In this document: positions 11,760 through 23,807 of the stretch, in pieces
Numbering within the stretch: position 1 is the stretch's first letter
Layout of the letters: each line of letters starts with the position of its first letter
Source: Tragulus kanchil
Taxonomy: Eukaryota; Chordata; Mammalia; Artiodactyla; Tragulidae
Direction: 5' to 3'
NCBI GenBank assembly: GCA_022376925.1
Contig: JAIOJX010000031.1
Span: forward strand, 136,480,854 to 136,544,853
Length of the DNA: 64,000 bases
Notes under the pieces: generated by a model
The model's database searches: none
What the model saw: only the letters and a program-made list of their open reading frames with translations
Told to the model about the DNA's origin: nothing
Translations under genes and position numbers: made by a program

Positions 11760-12206
11760 ACATATTCTTTTTATGTATATATTAATACTTTACCCATTTA
11801 TACACTGATAGACATTTGGCTTGATTCCACTTTTTGGCTGAGTAATGCTGCTATGAAAACAGATGTACAGATATCATTTTGAGACCCTGATTTAAATTCT
11901 TTTGGGTATTATTCTCAGAAATGAAATTGCTGGATCATATGGTAATTCTGCATTTAATTGAGGAAGTGCCATTTTACATATTCACTAGTGATTTATGGGA
12001 GTTCCAATATCTTCATCCTTATTGACATATGCTCTTTTTTATTAAAGCTATCCTAATGATTGTAAAGTAGCAACTCTGGTTTTGATTTGCACTTCCTTCA
12101 TGGCTAATGATGTTGAATGTCTTTTAAAGTGCTTGTTGGTATTTGTATATCTGGTTTTAGTTCACTGATTCCTAAGATGCTCATGTTCACTCTTGACCAT
12201 ATCTCC

Positions 12207-13375
12207 TACTTGACCACCTCCAATTCATGGATCTAACATTGCAGGTTCCTATGCAATATTGTTCTTTATTGCATCAGACTTTACTTTCATGTATATCTGA
12301 GTGTTGCTTGTGCTTTGGCACAGCCTCTTCATTCTTTCCGGAGCGATTTCTCCACTCTTCCCCGGTATTACATTGGACACCTACTGATGGTGAGGGGGGT
12401 GCTCATCTTTCGGTATCATATTTTTTGGCCTTTTCATACTGTCCATGAGGTTCTTGAGGCAAGAATACTGGCGTGGTTCGACATTCCCTTCTCCAGTTGA
12501 CAATGTTTTGTCAGAACTCTCCACTATGACCCATCCATCTTGGGTGGCCCTGCATGGAGTTGAGTTACGTAAGTCTGTGATTCATGTGATCATTTTGGTT
12601 AGCTTTCTGTGATTGTGGTTTTTGTTCTGGAGGCTGTGGGGTTGTAGTTCTTGCTTCTTCTTTCTGCCCTCTAATGGATGAGGATAGGATGCCTGTGCAG
12701 GCTTCCTGATGGGAAGGACAGGCTGTAGGGAAAACTGGGTTTTGCTCTTGTAGGCAAGGCCACACTCAGCAAATCTTTAATCCAGTTGTCTGTGGATGGG
12801 TGGGCTGTGCTCCCTCCTTGGTAGCTGTTTGGCCTGAGGCGACCCAGTCCTGGAGTCTATAGGCTCTACTGTAGGGCTAATGACCACCTCCAAGAGGACT
12901 TAGGCTAACATGCCTAAGTCCAGCCAGGACTGCTGCTGCCAGTGCCTGTTTCTGTGACAGGCCACTGCTGAACAGTGCCTCTGCACAAGACCCTCAAGCA
13001 CTCACAGGTGAGTCTGGCTTAATCTCCTGTGGGGTCCCTGCTGCTTTCCACTGGGTCCTGGTACACACAAGGTTTCATTTGTGCCCTCCAAGAGTCTCTG
13101 TTTCCCCCAGTTCTATGGAAATTCTTTAATCAAATCCTGCTGACCCTCAAAGTCAGATTCCCTGGGGATTCCCAGTCCATTTGCCAGATCCCTAGGTTGG
13201 GAAGTCTAGAATCATTGCAACAGTCAGAGAACTTCTTTGGTATTACTGTTCTCCAGTTTGCGGGTTGCCCACTCTGTGGGTATGGGATTTGATTTTAATG
13301 TGAGTGTGCCCCCTTTTCCATCTTCTTGTAGCTTCTCCTTTGTCCTTAGATGCTTACTGCTCTATAAAAAGGATT
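12207..13375 (-). mobile_element. BovB LINE 5' region
   Basis: The minus strand matches the 5' part of BovB. Blocks visible on the plus strand include 'caaggcaagaatactgg', 'tctccactatgaccc' and 'gtcttgggtggccc'-like sequence near 12455-12550. Upstream are BovB 5' UTR-like blocks with 'tgggtcctggtacacacaagg' near 13055 and 'gtatgggatttgat' near 13278. It carries no recognisable ORF. This 5' end is unusual because most BovB copies are 5'-truncated. Confidence 0.75.
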
Positions 13376-14654
13376 TCCAATAACAGAATACCACGCCCCC
13401 CAACCGTGATTGCCTGTTTTTCATTTCTTTTACTGTTTGGATCTCTATATTTGTGGGTTCCTAGGGTATGATCTAGAAATCTGTAATATTTTTTACATAG
13501 TCATTCCAGTTAACATGGTATTTGTAAATGTTAATCAAATCAGATATCCTAGCCAGAAAAGTCTAGCAATGAGATTGTTGTTTATAATGTACTGTAATAC
13601 AGTCTTTTTCCTGATATTTCAATTTCAAATGTTTTAAACAACTTAGGTGTGAATTCTATCTTAGAAAATAATTTTTATGTCAGATGCTACATATGTGTAT
13701 TCTAATTCTGTGGAAATTAATTATAAAACCTAAGATGACCTTTGTGGCTTCTTACTAAAATATCTGAGTTAATCTGAGACCCAATGCCTGAAATATTCTG
13801 GACAATACAGACTATCATAGTTGTTATAATAGGATGATTTCTGGCAATATACCAGTGACCACTTCTTTAATTATAAATTATCAGCTAAGAATAGTAGTTA
13901 AAAAAATGACTAATGTATAAAAACAGTGGTGATTCTGAACATTTAAATTCATTGCTGAAGTGCTGGGTAAGTTTTAGGGAGAGACAGCTAATTCCCATAT
14001 ATAGAATACAGTAACTGTGAAAAGGCTACTTACTGTCAACAAGCTAAGCTTGCCTAAGCTTCTCAACATCATATTGTAATGTGACATCAGAATTCAGAAG
14101 TGGGGAAAAAAGAGGACAGAACAGATCTGGAAGATGAGGAGAAGCCAAAAATGTTTTTGACTGAGAATAGGAAAAATATTGGTATTTTAAAATTTGGCTA
14201 TAGACACTTGATATTTAAAACATTTACTAAATCATAGCTTTTTATCTTCTTATTTCTCTGTGTTAAAATTCATTGATTTAAATGAAATGTATGGCAACTC
14301 ACAAAGCAAAAAGAAATGAAGCAGTTGTTCTCTGTTTGATGGTAAAATCTTTTACTGGCTTATTTGAATAAGGCACATCATTTTTTTCCCCTTTGAGTTT
14401 AGAGTGTAAATGGATTCTCACTATTCACTTACTAAGTCTGTGATTAATTTGTTTGTTTTGTAGATATTAAGCACCTGTTATATATCAGGTATTCTGTTGA
14501 CTGGAGAAGCACCTTAATCAATTTGTGATCAAATTATAAATCTAAGGCATGTGTTAACTAATATAACTGTATAAATATGCTTTGGTTTTTAATAGTCCTA
14601 CTTAGTAATCATCTTAAAAACAAGAAATAGGCTGTCTTCATAGAAAGGCATAAT
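13376..14654. other. Intron sequence, no clear feature
   Basis: AT-rich. A fragment near 14466-14500 ('attaagcacctgttatatatcagg') resembles the MIR or LINE-2 type of ancient repeat. No exon-like segment was seen. Confidence 0.4.
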
Positions 14655-16838
14655 CCATGTATAGAAAGTAAAGATCTTTAAAAAGTAAGCGGTGTTACCA
14701 GGTGCTCTAGAATGTGGATCCAGAAGAAAGAGCCTATAGTTTAGTAAGTGATAGTAAGTGAACAGTTTGGAGAACTCATGAACTACATGCCTAAATGCTG
14801 AATTCATGAATTTCAGAAGTTAGCACTGTAGCAGTTTATGGATAATTTCTTACATCAATGGTTGACTTCTTTTCTTGGTAGTCAATGGGTAGAGAGTAAA
14901 GATATCTACCTACTATCTTTGATGTATTCTGACTTATTTCTGAACTCAGCTTCTAGATAACTGATGAAGTGATGGAAGATGTGAAAGAACCTCTTACTAG
15001 ACTGAAAATAGCTCCACAAGGAACAGGTACTTAAGCCTTTATCAAGCATAGTAGAAAAGCTTTTGTACATACACATATACATAAATAGTATGTATAATAC
15101 ATTGTAGAAAACTTAGGAATTTTTGCCTAGCTAAAAAGTTATGACATTTTGATTTCATTTTGACTTAGTATGAATAGAATGCTAGGTTTCTAGTTTATAT
15201 TCACTCAAAATTTTGATACAGTTCCACATATTTTGGCATCTAATATTACTGCTGAAAGTCCAGAAAGTTTATTATTTTAGTGATCTTTTAAAAATTTTTT
15301 TGAATGAGGCTTGAAACTTCTAATTATGAGAATATAAAAAATTACTATGTTGTAAAAAAATAGGAAATTAACATGTGATACAGTATTATTAACTAAAGTA
15401 CAGATTTTGTTCAAATGTCACAATATGTGACAGTGTCCATTATTTGTTTACATATCTTATTCAGGATTTCACATGGCATTGCATTGCAATTTCACTTAAT
15501 TGCATTGAGCAGCTTCAGCTGTGGGCAACAAATTCTGGTAAATTCTCTTTTCATTTTTATTATGTTACAAATATTTTCTAATTTTCCTTGTTATGGCTTC
15601 TTATATACACCCATCATTTAAAAGTGGACATCAAATTTCCAAATACATGGGTTTTTAAAAGTATCTTTGATATTAATTTCTCATCTAAATGCTTTCTCCT
15701 CTACAATCATGCTCTGTGTTTTTATTTTCAGCTTCATTCTATGTCAAAGATCCAGAAAAAAAGAATGGGAGGCCATGTATAGAAAGGAAAGATCTTTAAA
15801 AAGTAAGCGGTGTTACCAGGTGCTCTAGAATGTGGATCCAGAAGAAAGAGCCTATAGTTTAGTAAGTGATAGTAAGTGAACAGTTTGGAGAACTCATGAA
15901 CTACATGCCTAAATGCTGAATTCATGAATTTCAGAAGTTAGCACTGTAGCAGTTTATGGATAATTTCTTACATCAATGGTTGACTTCTTTTCTTGGTAGT
16001 CAATGGGTAGAGAGTAAAGATATCTACCTACTATCTTTGATGTATTCTGACTTATTTCTGAACTCAGCTTCTAGATAACTGATGAAGTGATGGAAGATGT
16101 GAAAGAACCTCTTACTAGACTGAAAATAGCTCCACAAGGAACAGGTACTTAAGCCTTTATCAAGCATAGTAGAAAAGCTTTTGTACATACACATATACAT
16201 AAATAGTATGTATAATACATTGTAGAAAACTTAGGAATTTTTGCCTAGCTAAAAAGTTATGACATTTTGATTTCATTTTGACTTAGTATGAATAGAATGC
16301 TAGGTTTCTAGTTTATATTCACTCAAAATTTTGATACAGTTCCACATATTTTGGCATCTAATATTACTGCTGAAAGTCCAGAAAGTTTATTATTTTAGTG
16401 ATCTTTTAAAAATTTTTTTGAATGAGGCTTGAAACTTCTAATTATGAGAATATAAAAAATTACTATGTTGTAAAAAAATAGGAAATTAACATGTGATACA
16501 GTATTATTAACTAAAGTACAGATTTTGTTCAAATGTCACAATATGTGACAGTGTCCATTATTTGTTTACATATCTTATTCAGGATTTCACATGGCATTGC
16601 ATTGCAATTTCACTTAATTGCATTGAGCAGCTTCAGCTGTGGGCAACAAATTCTGGTAAATTCTCTTTTCATTTTTATTATGTTACAAATATTTTCTAAT
16701 TTTCCTTGTTATGGCTTCTTATATACACCCATCATTTAAAAGTGGACATCAAATTTCCAAATACATGGGTTTTTAAAAGTATCTTTGATATTAATTTCTC
16801 ATCTAAATGCTTTCTCCTCTACAATCATGCTCTGTGTT
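14655..16838. repeat. Tandem duplication 4 (period 1118 bp)
   Basis: Copy A is 14655-15772 and copy B 15773 to about 16838. They are nearly identical up to ~15720. The last ~50 bases of copy A are a compressed, error-rich version of what follows in copy B (tattttcagcttcattctatg against the longer text at 16838-16885). The content is unrecognised intron. Confidence 0.9.
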
Positions 16839-18690
16839 TTTCAGTCTTCTAACTTTATTGAGGCTTTCATTGGCTATGTCAAAGATCTCTCTTGTAAATG
16901 TCACAGTGTACCTGAAACTATGTGGGTTAAATATGTGGGTTATTTTTAGATGTTTTTTGATATGGATTTCTAACATAATTCCACACTGATAAGTGGACAG
17001 ACTCTGTATGATTTCAACACCTTTAGACTATGAAAATTTTGTACCTTATTTTATGTCCCTGGATGTATTCCAGTGTCTGCTAGTTCCTGGTCTATGGGAA
17101 CTTGAATAGCATTTGTATCCTATTGTGTGAAAATTGTATACATATTAATTATGTTGTGTTGATTCATGGTACTTTTCAGGTCTACTTTATCCTTTTACTT
17201 TTGTGTATATTCATTCTGTTAATTGTGAGTGTGATATTGAAAACTCCAACTAAAAAAATCTTAATTTATCTACCTATAAATTTGTAATCTTTAGTGAAAT
17301 GACATCTTTGTTCTGTATTTTCCAAATCTCCTGTAAATGTGTTATCGTACTTTCATAATTTAAAAAATAAGAAAGATAAAAAATTAAAAAGAACAGGTGC
17401 TTAGGTGTTTCCAGTCTAGAGACTTACTCATTTCCACGCCCCATTCCTAGGACCTGCACAAAGACTGACACAACTCAGGCATCTGGTAAATGCATGCTAT
17501 ACTTCCCTGAAGGTTTGCTAGTAAATAACAAAGTATCACTTGTACAACTGTTTAATCTTCCTTGAGGCTAACCAATTATTTTTGTTGTAAAAAATAGGAA
17601 ATTAACATGTGATACAGTATTATTAACTAAAGTACAGATTTTGTTCAAATGTCACAATATGTGACAGTGTCCATTATTTGTTTACATATCTTATTCAGGA
17701 TTTCACATGGCATTGCATTGCAATTTCACTTAATTGCATTGAGCAGCTTCAGCTGTGGGCAACAAATTCTGGTAAATTCTCTTTTCATTTTTATTATGTT
17801 ACAAATATTTTCTAATTTTCCTTGTTATGGCTTCTTATATACACCCATCATTTAAAAGTGGACATCAAATTTCCAAATACATGGGTTTTTAAAAGTATCT
17901 TTGATATTAATTTCTCATCTAAATGCTTTCTCCTCTACAATCATGCTCTGTGTTTTTTCAGTCTTCTAACTTTATTGAGGCTTTCATTGGCTATGTCAAA
18001 GATCTCTCTTGTAAATGTCACAGTGTACCTGAAACTATGTGGGTTAAATATGTGGGTTATTTTTAGATGTTTTTTGATATGGATTTCTAACATAATTCCA
18101 CACTGATAAGTGGACAGACTCTGTATGATTTCAACACCTTTAGACTATGAAAATTTTGTACCTTATTTTATGTCCCTGGATGTATTCCAGTGTCTGCTAG
18201 TTCCTGGTCTATGGGAACTTGAATAGCATTTGTATCCTATTGTGTGAAAATTGTATACATATTAATTATGTTGTGTTGATTCATGGTACTTTTCAGGTCT
18301 ACTTTATCCTTTTACTTTTGTGTATATTCATTCTGTTAATTGTGAGTGTGATATTGAAAACTCCAACTAAAAAAATCTTAATTTATCTACCTATAAATTT
18401 GTAATCTTTAGTGAAATGACATCTTTGTTCTGTATTTTCCAAATCTCCTGTAAATGTGTTATCGTACTTTCATAATTTAAAAAATAAGAAAGATAAAAAA
18501 TTAAAAAGAACAGGTGCTTAGGTGTTTCCAGTCTAGAGACTTACTCATTTCCACGCCCCATTCCTAGGACCTGCACAAAGACTGACACAACTCAGGCATC
18601 TGGTAAATGCATGCTATACTTCCCTGAAGGTTTGCTAGTAAATAACAAAGTATCACTTGTACAACTGTTTAATCTTCCTTGAGGTCTAAT
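16466..18690. repeat. Tandem duplication 5 (period 1116-1117 bp)
   Basis: Copy A is 16466-17582 and copy B 17583 to about 18690, differing by one A in a poly-A run and one T near 17953. The first ~370 bases also occur at 15348, in copy A of duplication 4, so they are present three times. Confidence 0.9.
16985..17290 (-). mobile_element. Ancient L1 ORF2 fragment
   Basis: Weak resemblance to reversed L1 ORF2, including 'tgatattgaaaactccaact' near 17230 and 'tctgctagttcctggtctatg' near 17075. It is highly eroded. A duplicate lies at 18102-18407. Confidence 0.45.
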
Positions 18691-19163
18691 ATGCTGTATC
18701 AATGATTGCTGTTTAGGACCTCCATTTTGGCTTTGAATTTAACAACTTTGATACCAGCTTAAAGGTATCAAATGTTGGGGGAAAAAATAAAGCTTGGAAA
18801 AAAGGTCAGAACTTGAACAAATGTGTTGGAACTTGAGCAAAAAGGACACAAGAGACCTGTGATGTGATATTATGGAAAGCACACAGGATCTGAATGCCAA
18901 AGACAGTAGTGAACACAGCTTTGCTTGATCTTTAGAAATTTCCTTGCCCTCCCTAAGCCTTGATTTGTTTGTTTATTCATTTACCTTAACATTTGCTGAA
19001 TGCACTTTGTAGGCCTTGTACAGAATTGATAAGCAAATCTTGACTTGGGGGTGCTTAAAGATACAACAAAATAAGAATTACAATACCACCTACTGAAGCA
19101 TTTTTATTTATTTATCTATTTATTTATTTCTACTGAAGCATTTTTATGAAGCAATTACAAGAA
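18691..19163. other. Intron with a (TTTA)n-like tract
   Basis: No gene is seen. A short TTTA/TTTATC simple repeat lies at 19101-19130, and 'tactgaagcatttttat' occurs twice around it (19091 and 19131). Confidence 0.5.
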
Positions 19164-19517
19164 CAGAACTTAACTTTTTTTTTTTTTAAAGATTTATTTA
19201 TTTATTTATTTTGGTGGGGGGGTGGGGTGGGGAGGGAGGGGAGCAGGCGGGCCACTTCTATTGGTCTTTCATTTGTCCATTTTCATCCATCTTTGTTCTT
19301 TGGCCCGTGTGGGCCTCCCATCGCGGTGGCCTCTGTTGTCGCAGAGTGCCAGCTCTGGGCGCATGCGCTCCAGAGCTCTGGCTCGGTAATTGGACACATT
19401 GGTCCAGCTGCTTTGCAGCACGTGGGATCTTCCCAGGCCAGGGATCGAACTGGTGCCCCTTGCACTGCAAGGCAGTGTCTTTATCCACTGGACCAGCAGG
19501 GAAGCCCCCAGAACTTA
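19164..19517 (-). mobile_element. tRNA-Glu-derived CHR-like SINE with target-site duplication
   Basis: Minus-strand copy of the ~300-bp SINE. The head reads from 19507 downward (gcttccctgctggtccagtg) and the B-box region is near 19445. The GC-rich segment and TTTA-rich tail are at 19187-19255. A 9-bp repeat, CAGAACTTA, is at 19164-19172 and 19509-19517. Intact CpGs suggest recent insertion. Confidence 0.88.
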
Positions 19518-19605
19518 CTTTTAATGCACATAAATGTGCTTTAAAAACTGCAAAGCAGTATATAAATGTTGTTATTTTGATTATTATATATTCCTCATAT
19601 TTTCT

Positions 19606-21967
19606 GTTTTTTTGTAGGTTGAATTTCAACTTGGTATTAGTTACTGATAAACAGTGTAACACTAGTTTTTCATAGAAGTTCTTGATTTCTCTTTTGGAAT
19701 AAATGAGGAAGCACTGAACTCTGGTTCAAGCTTTACTTGTCAACTTGCTTCCCAATTATAAATGTAGAATGTGAGTAGTTTTTTCCTTTTCTTTTGTTAA
19801 ACTGACATGTAATTCATATGCCACAAAGCCCATCAATTTATAGTATGCAATTCAGCGGTTTTAGTATAGTCACAAGGTTGTAAGACTGTCACCACTAATT
19901 CTAGAATATTTTTTTTTCACTCCAAAAAGGAACCCTGTACCCATTAGCAGTCACTTTCCATTTCTTCTCCAGCCCAATTCCTGATACTCCTCACTGCCAG
20001 TTTCTTTCTATTTCTACAGATTTGGCTATTTTAGACATGTAATATAAGTCATGTAATGTAAATAGAATTATGTAACATGCAGTCTTTTGTATGTGTTTTC
20101 TTTCACTTGGAATAATATTTTACAAGGTTCATCCAGGTTATAGCATGTTTCATGTTTTTAATGGGATAATTTTCCATTGTACTGATATGTCACATTGTTG
20201 ATCCACTTATTAGTTGATGGACATTTGGTTTGTTCATTCGACTTTTTGGCTTTAGAATATGAATATTATGCTACGAACATCCATGTAAAAGGTGTGTGAC
20301 ATATATTTTAGACTCTCCTGAGAATATACAAAAGAGTGGAATTAGTGGTTCATTAATTTAATAAACCAAGTAGTTTGATTTTGATAACTGCTTTTCTAGT
20401 ACTTAATGCACATAAGCATCTAATGAAGGAATGATAAAAGCCACTGTCAACGCGTGAAAAAAGAATGAAAAGGGAAACAATAAAATAAAACTACAACTCT
20501 CATAAAGCCAAAATGTGTTGGGTGTTATTAGCCTGTGGAGGTGTAATTTAATGGCCAGTGCTCCTGTACAGAGTTGTATTAAGGAGGTTAACTTTCCCAA
20601 GATTACATGCAATTATGTTTCAGCTGTCATTATCTGGATTAAAAAAATAAACTCTGATTTCCAAAGTGGACAATGTGGTATAAATGAGCTAAATGGGAAT
20701 AGCTTATCTTGTGCTTTAGTGCATTTTACTTTTCAAATTGGAGATCTATACCTCTTCAAGAGGCAAACCAACGGGCCATGGCTTTTTGTTTTTTGTAGGT
20801 TGAATTTCAACTTGGTATTAGTTACTGATAAACAGTGTAACACTAGTTTTTCATAGAAGTTCTTGATTTCTCTTTTGGAATAAATGAGGAAGCACTGAAC
20901 TCTGGTTCAAGCTTTACTTGTCAACTTGCTTCCCAATTATAAATGTAGAATGTGAGTAGTTTTTTCCTTTTCTTTTGTTAAACTGACATGTAATTCATAT
21001 GCCACAAAGCCCATCAATTTATAGTATGCAATTCAGCGGTTTTAGTATAGTCACAAGGTTGTAAGACTGTCACCACTAATTCTAGAATATTTTTTTTTCA
21101 CTCCAAAAAGGAACCCTGTACCCATTAGCAGTCACTTTCCATTTCTTCTCCAGCCCAATTCCTGATACTCCTCACTGCCAGTTTCTTTCTATTTCTACAG
21201 ATTTGGCTATTTTAGACATGTAATATAAGTCATGTAATGTAAATAGAATTATGTAACATGCAGTCTTTTGTATGTGTTTTCTTTCACTTGGAATAATATT
21301 TTACAAGGTTCATCCAGGTTATAGCATGTTTCATGTTTTTAATGGGATAATTTTCCATTGTACTGATATGTCACATTGTTGATCCACTTATTAGTTGATG
21401 GACATTTGGTTTGTTCATTCGACTTTTTGGCTTTAGAATATGAATATTATGCTACGAACATCCATGTAAAAGGTGTGTGACATATATTTTAGACTCTCCT
21501 GAGAATATACAAAAGAGTGGAATTAGTGGTTCATTAATTTAATAAACCAAGTAGTTTGATTTTGATAACTGCTTTTCTAGTACTTAATGCACATAAGCAT
21601 CTAATGAAGGAATGATAAAAGCCACTGTCAACGCGTGAAAAAAGAATGAAAAGGGAAACAATAAAATAAAACTACAACTCTCATAAAGCCAAAATGTGTT
21701 GGGTGTTATTAGCCTGTGGAGGTGTAATTTAATGGCCAGTGCTCCTGTACAGAGTTGTATTAAGGAGGTTAACTTTCCCAAGATTACATGCAATTATGTT
21801 TCAGCTGTCATTATCTGGATTAAAAAAATAAACTCTGATTTCCAAAGTGGACAATGTGGTATAAATGAGCTAAATGGGAATAGCTTATCTTGTGCTTTAG
21901 TGCATTTTACTTTTCAAATTGGAGATCTATACCTCTTCAAGAGGCAAACCAACGGGCCATGGCATTT
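19606..21967. repeat. Tandem duplication 6 (period 1181 bp)
   Basis: Copy A is 19606-20786 and copy B 20787-21967, aligned at 'tttgtaggttgaatttcaac'. They are nearly identical. Copy A ends 'gggccatggctttttg' where copy B has 'gggccatggcattttgtg'. It is the longest simple period in the window. Confidence 0.9.
19775..20400 (-). mobile_element. Old L1 3' UTR (L1M type)
   Basis: The plus-strand text shows reversed L1M 3' UTR landmarks: 'taattcatatgccacaaag', 'gtacccattagcagtcact', 'gttgatggacatttgg' and 'gaatattatgctacgaac'. No ORF is present. A duplicate lies at 20956-21581. Confidence 0.75.
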
Positions 21968-23800
21968 TGTGTTTTTTGGTGGTGACACAACCAGAAGGGA
22001 GTAAAACTGTTTAGTTCTGATATAGGGATAAAAGGCACATAACTGCTTTATAAACCAAAGGTGGCAGGAAGTTTTTTTAAGATTCAAATCACAAGATAGG
22101 TTATATTTAATGAAATGTGATTTAAAAAAAAAATGTTTATTAGACTTGGTCAACCCGGAGAGACCTATATGAAATTCTTGGCTATCAACAGACACACAGC
22201 ACAAAAAATACCTTATACTTTTTCCTTTACTAAAGTCTCTTATTTCACATGTACCTTTTTCCTAGAGGACATCATTAAAGTTGTAAATGTCAGTAAACAT
22301 GTTCTCTTAAACTCTGAAGTGTTCATTTTCTCCTTCTCCATACTTCTTTTCTTTTACTGTCTACTCAAATCGGTAATGTTGAAAGGTCCATTTCTGTAAA
22401 TTCTTTCATATTTGGGTCTTATGCAAACATAATATATTCCTTTTAGTGATTATTTATTATTGCATAACAAACCAACTCAAAGTTTAGTGACTTACAATCA
22501 TAACCATTTCATTTCTCATGATTCTGGTGGGTTGGCTGGGTTTATATGGTTGCATTCAGCTGGTAGGTCAGCTGGGATGCCTGAGCAGGCATCTCTCCTT
22601 ATAATCTTTCACGAGCCTGGGCAGACCTCAGGGCAGCATCCTGAGGGGGCAGGTCTCAAAGTCTTAAGAGCTTATCAAGGCTCTGTTTGTGGCATGTTTA
22701 CTGATGTCCTTTTGGTTAAGCCTTTGAGTAAGTGGCCATTAGTGTAGCAATTTGAACTCTCATAAAGCCAAAATGTGTTGGGTGTTATTAGCCTGTGGAG
22801 GTGTAATTTAATGGCCAGTGCTCCTGTACAGAGTTGTATTAAGGAGGTTAACTTTCCCAAGATTACATGCAATTATGTTTCAGCTGTCATTATCTGGATT
22901 AAAAAAATAAACTCTGATTTCCAAAGTGGACAATGTGGTATAAATGAGCTAAATGGGAATAGCTTATCTTGTGCTTTAGTGCATTTTACTTTTCAAATTG
23001 GAGATCTATACCTCTTCAAGAGGCAAACCAACGGGCCATGGCATTTTGTGTTTTTTGGTGGTGACACAACCAGAAGGGAGTAAAACTGTTTAGTTCTGAT
23101 ATAGGGATAAAAGGCACATAACTGCTTTATAAACCAAAGGTGGCAGGAAGTTTTTTTAAGATTCAAATCACAAGATAGGTTATATTTAATGAAATGTGAT
23201 TTAAAAAAAAAATGTTTATTAGACTTGGTCAACCCGGAGAGACCTATATGAAATTCTTGGCTATCAACAGACACACAGCACAAAAAATACCTTATACTTT
23301 TTCCTTTACTAAAGTCTCTTATTTCACATGTACCTTTTTCCTAGAGGACATCATTAAAGTTGTAAATGTCAGTAAACATGTTCTCTTAAACTCTGAAGTG
23401 TTCATTTTCTCCTTCTCCATACTTCTTTTCTTTTACTGTCTACTCAAATCGGTAATGTTGAAAGGTCCATTTCTGTAAATTCTTTCATATTTGGGTCTTA
23501 TGCAAACATAATATATTCCTTTTAGTGATTATTTATTATTGCATAACAAACCAACTCAAAGTTTAGTGACTTACAATCATAACCATTTCATTTCTCATGA
23601 TTCTGGTGGGTTGGCTGGGTTTATATGGTTGCATTCAGCTGGTAGGTCAGCTGGGATGCCTGAGCAGGCATCTCTCCTTATAATCTTTCACGAGCCTGGG
23701 CAGACCTCAGGGCAGCATCCTGAGGGGGCAGGTCTCAAAGTCTTAAGAGCTTATCAAGGCTCTGTTTGTGGCATGTTTACTGATGTCCTTTTGGTTAAGC
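21676..23800. repeat. Tandem duplication 7 (period 1079 bp)
   Basis: Copy A is 21676-22754 and copy B 22755 to about 23800, aligned at 'aactctcataaagccaaaat'. Copy A's last ~45 bases are a compressed version of copy B ('ttaagcctttgagtaagtgg' versus a stretch ~25 bases longer at 23795-23850). The first ~290 bases are also present at 20496. Confidence 0.9.
22440..22735. repeat. Ancient mammalian repeat, family uncertain
   Basis: The text 'ttgcataacaaaccaactcaaa...agtgacttacaatcataacc' and 'tgcattcagctggtaggtcagctggg' resembles an old LTR/MER-type repeat shared across mammals. It is duplicated at 23519-23797. The family was not assigned. Confidence 0.4.
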
Positions 23801-23807
23801 AGAGTGA

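Larger units (their letters stand above)
8770..12204 (-). mobile_element. L1 3' UTR segments, minus strand (present two to three times)
   Basis: A ruminant-type L1 3' end (8780-9070; again from 9920 and 11093) contains the reversed 'gaattagccataggtatac' block and a C-rich tract. It is joined to an older L1M 3' UTR with 'tttgtgtctgacttttttc', 'ttgctggatcatatggtaa' and 'tgatttgcacttccttcat' (10650-11090; again 11762-12200). Repetition comes from duplications 2 and 3. No coding sequence remains. Confidence 0.7.
9981..12206. repeat. Tandem duplication 3 (period 1112 bp)
   Basis: Copy A is 9981-11092 and copy B 11093-12206, aligned from 'ccaacatgaattagccatag'. I saw no differences. Copy A is also copy B of duplication 2, so the first ~420 bases occur three times (from 8838, 9981 and 11093). 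Confidence 0.92.

Noticed and set aside
8136..12206. A CRISPR-like or satellite array
   Set aside because: The repeat unit is over 1 kb, there are only two or three copies, no short spacers occur, and the unit is ordinary L1 and SINE sequence.
19211..19675. Long open frames on both strands around 19.2-19.7 kb
   Set aside because: They arise from the GC-rich SINE, which gives similar frames wherever it occurs (50.7, 56.6, 57.8 kb).
22460..22747. A 95-residue ORF repeated at 23539
   Set aside because: Lies in an old mammalian repeat and is copied by duplication 7. Its 3' end differs only because of the noisy join.
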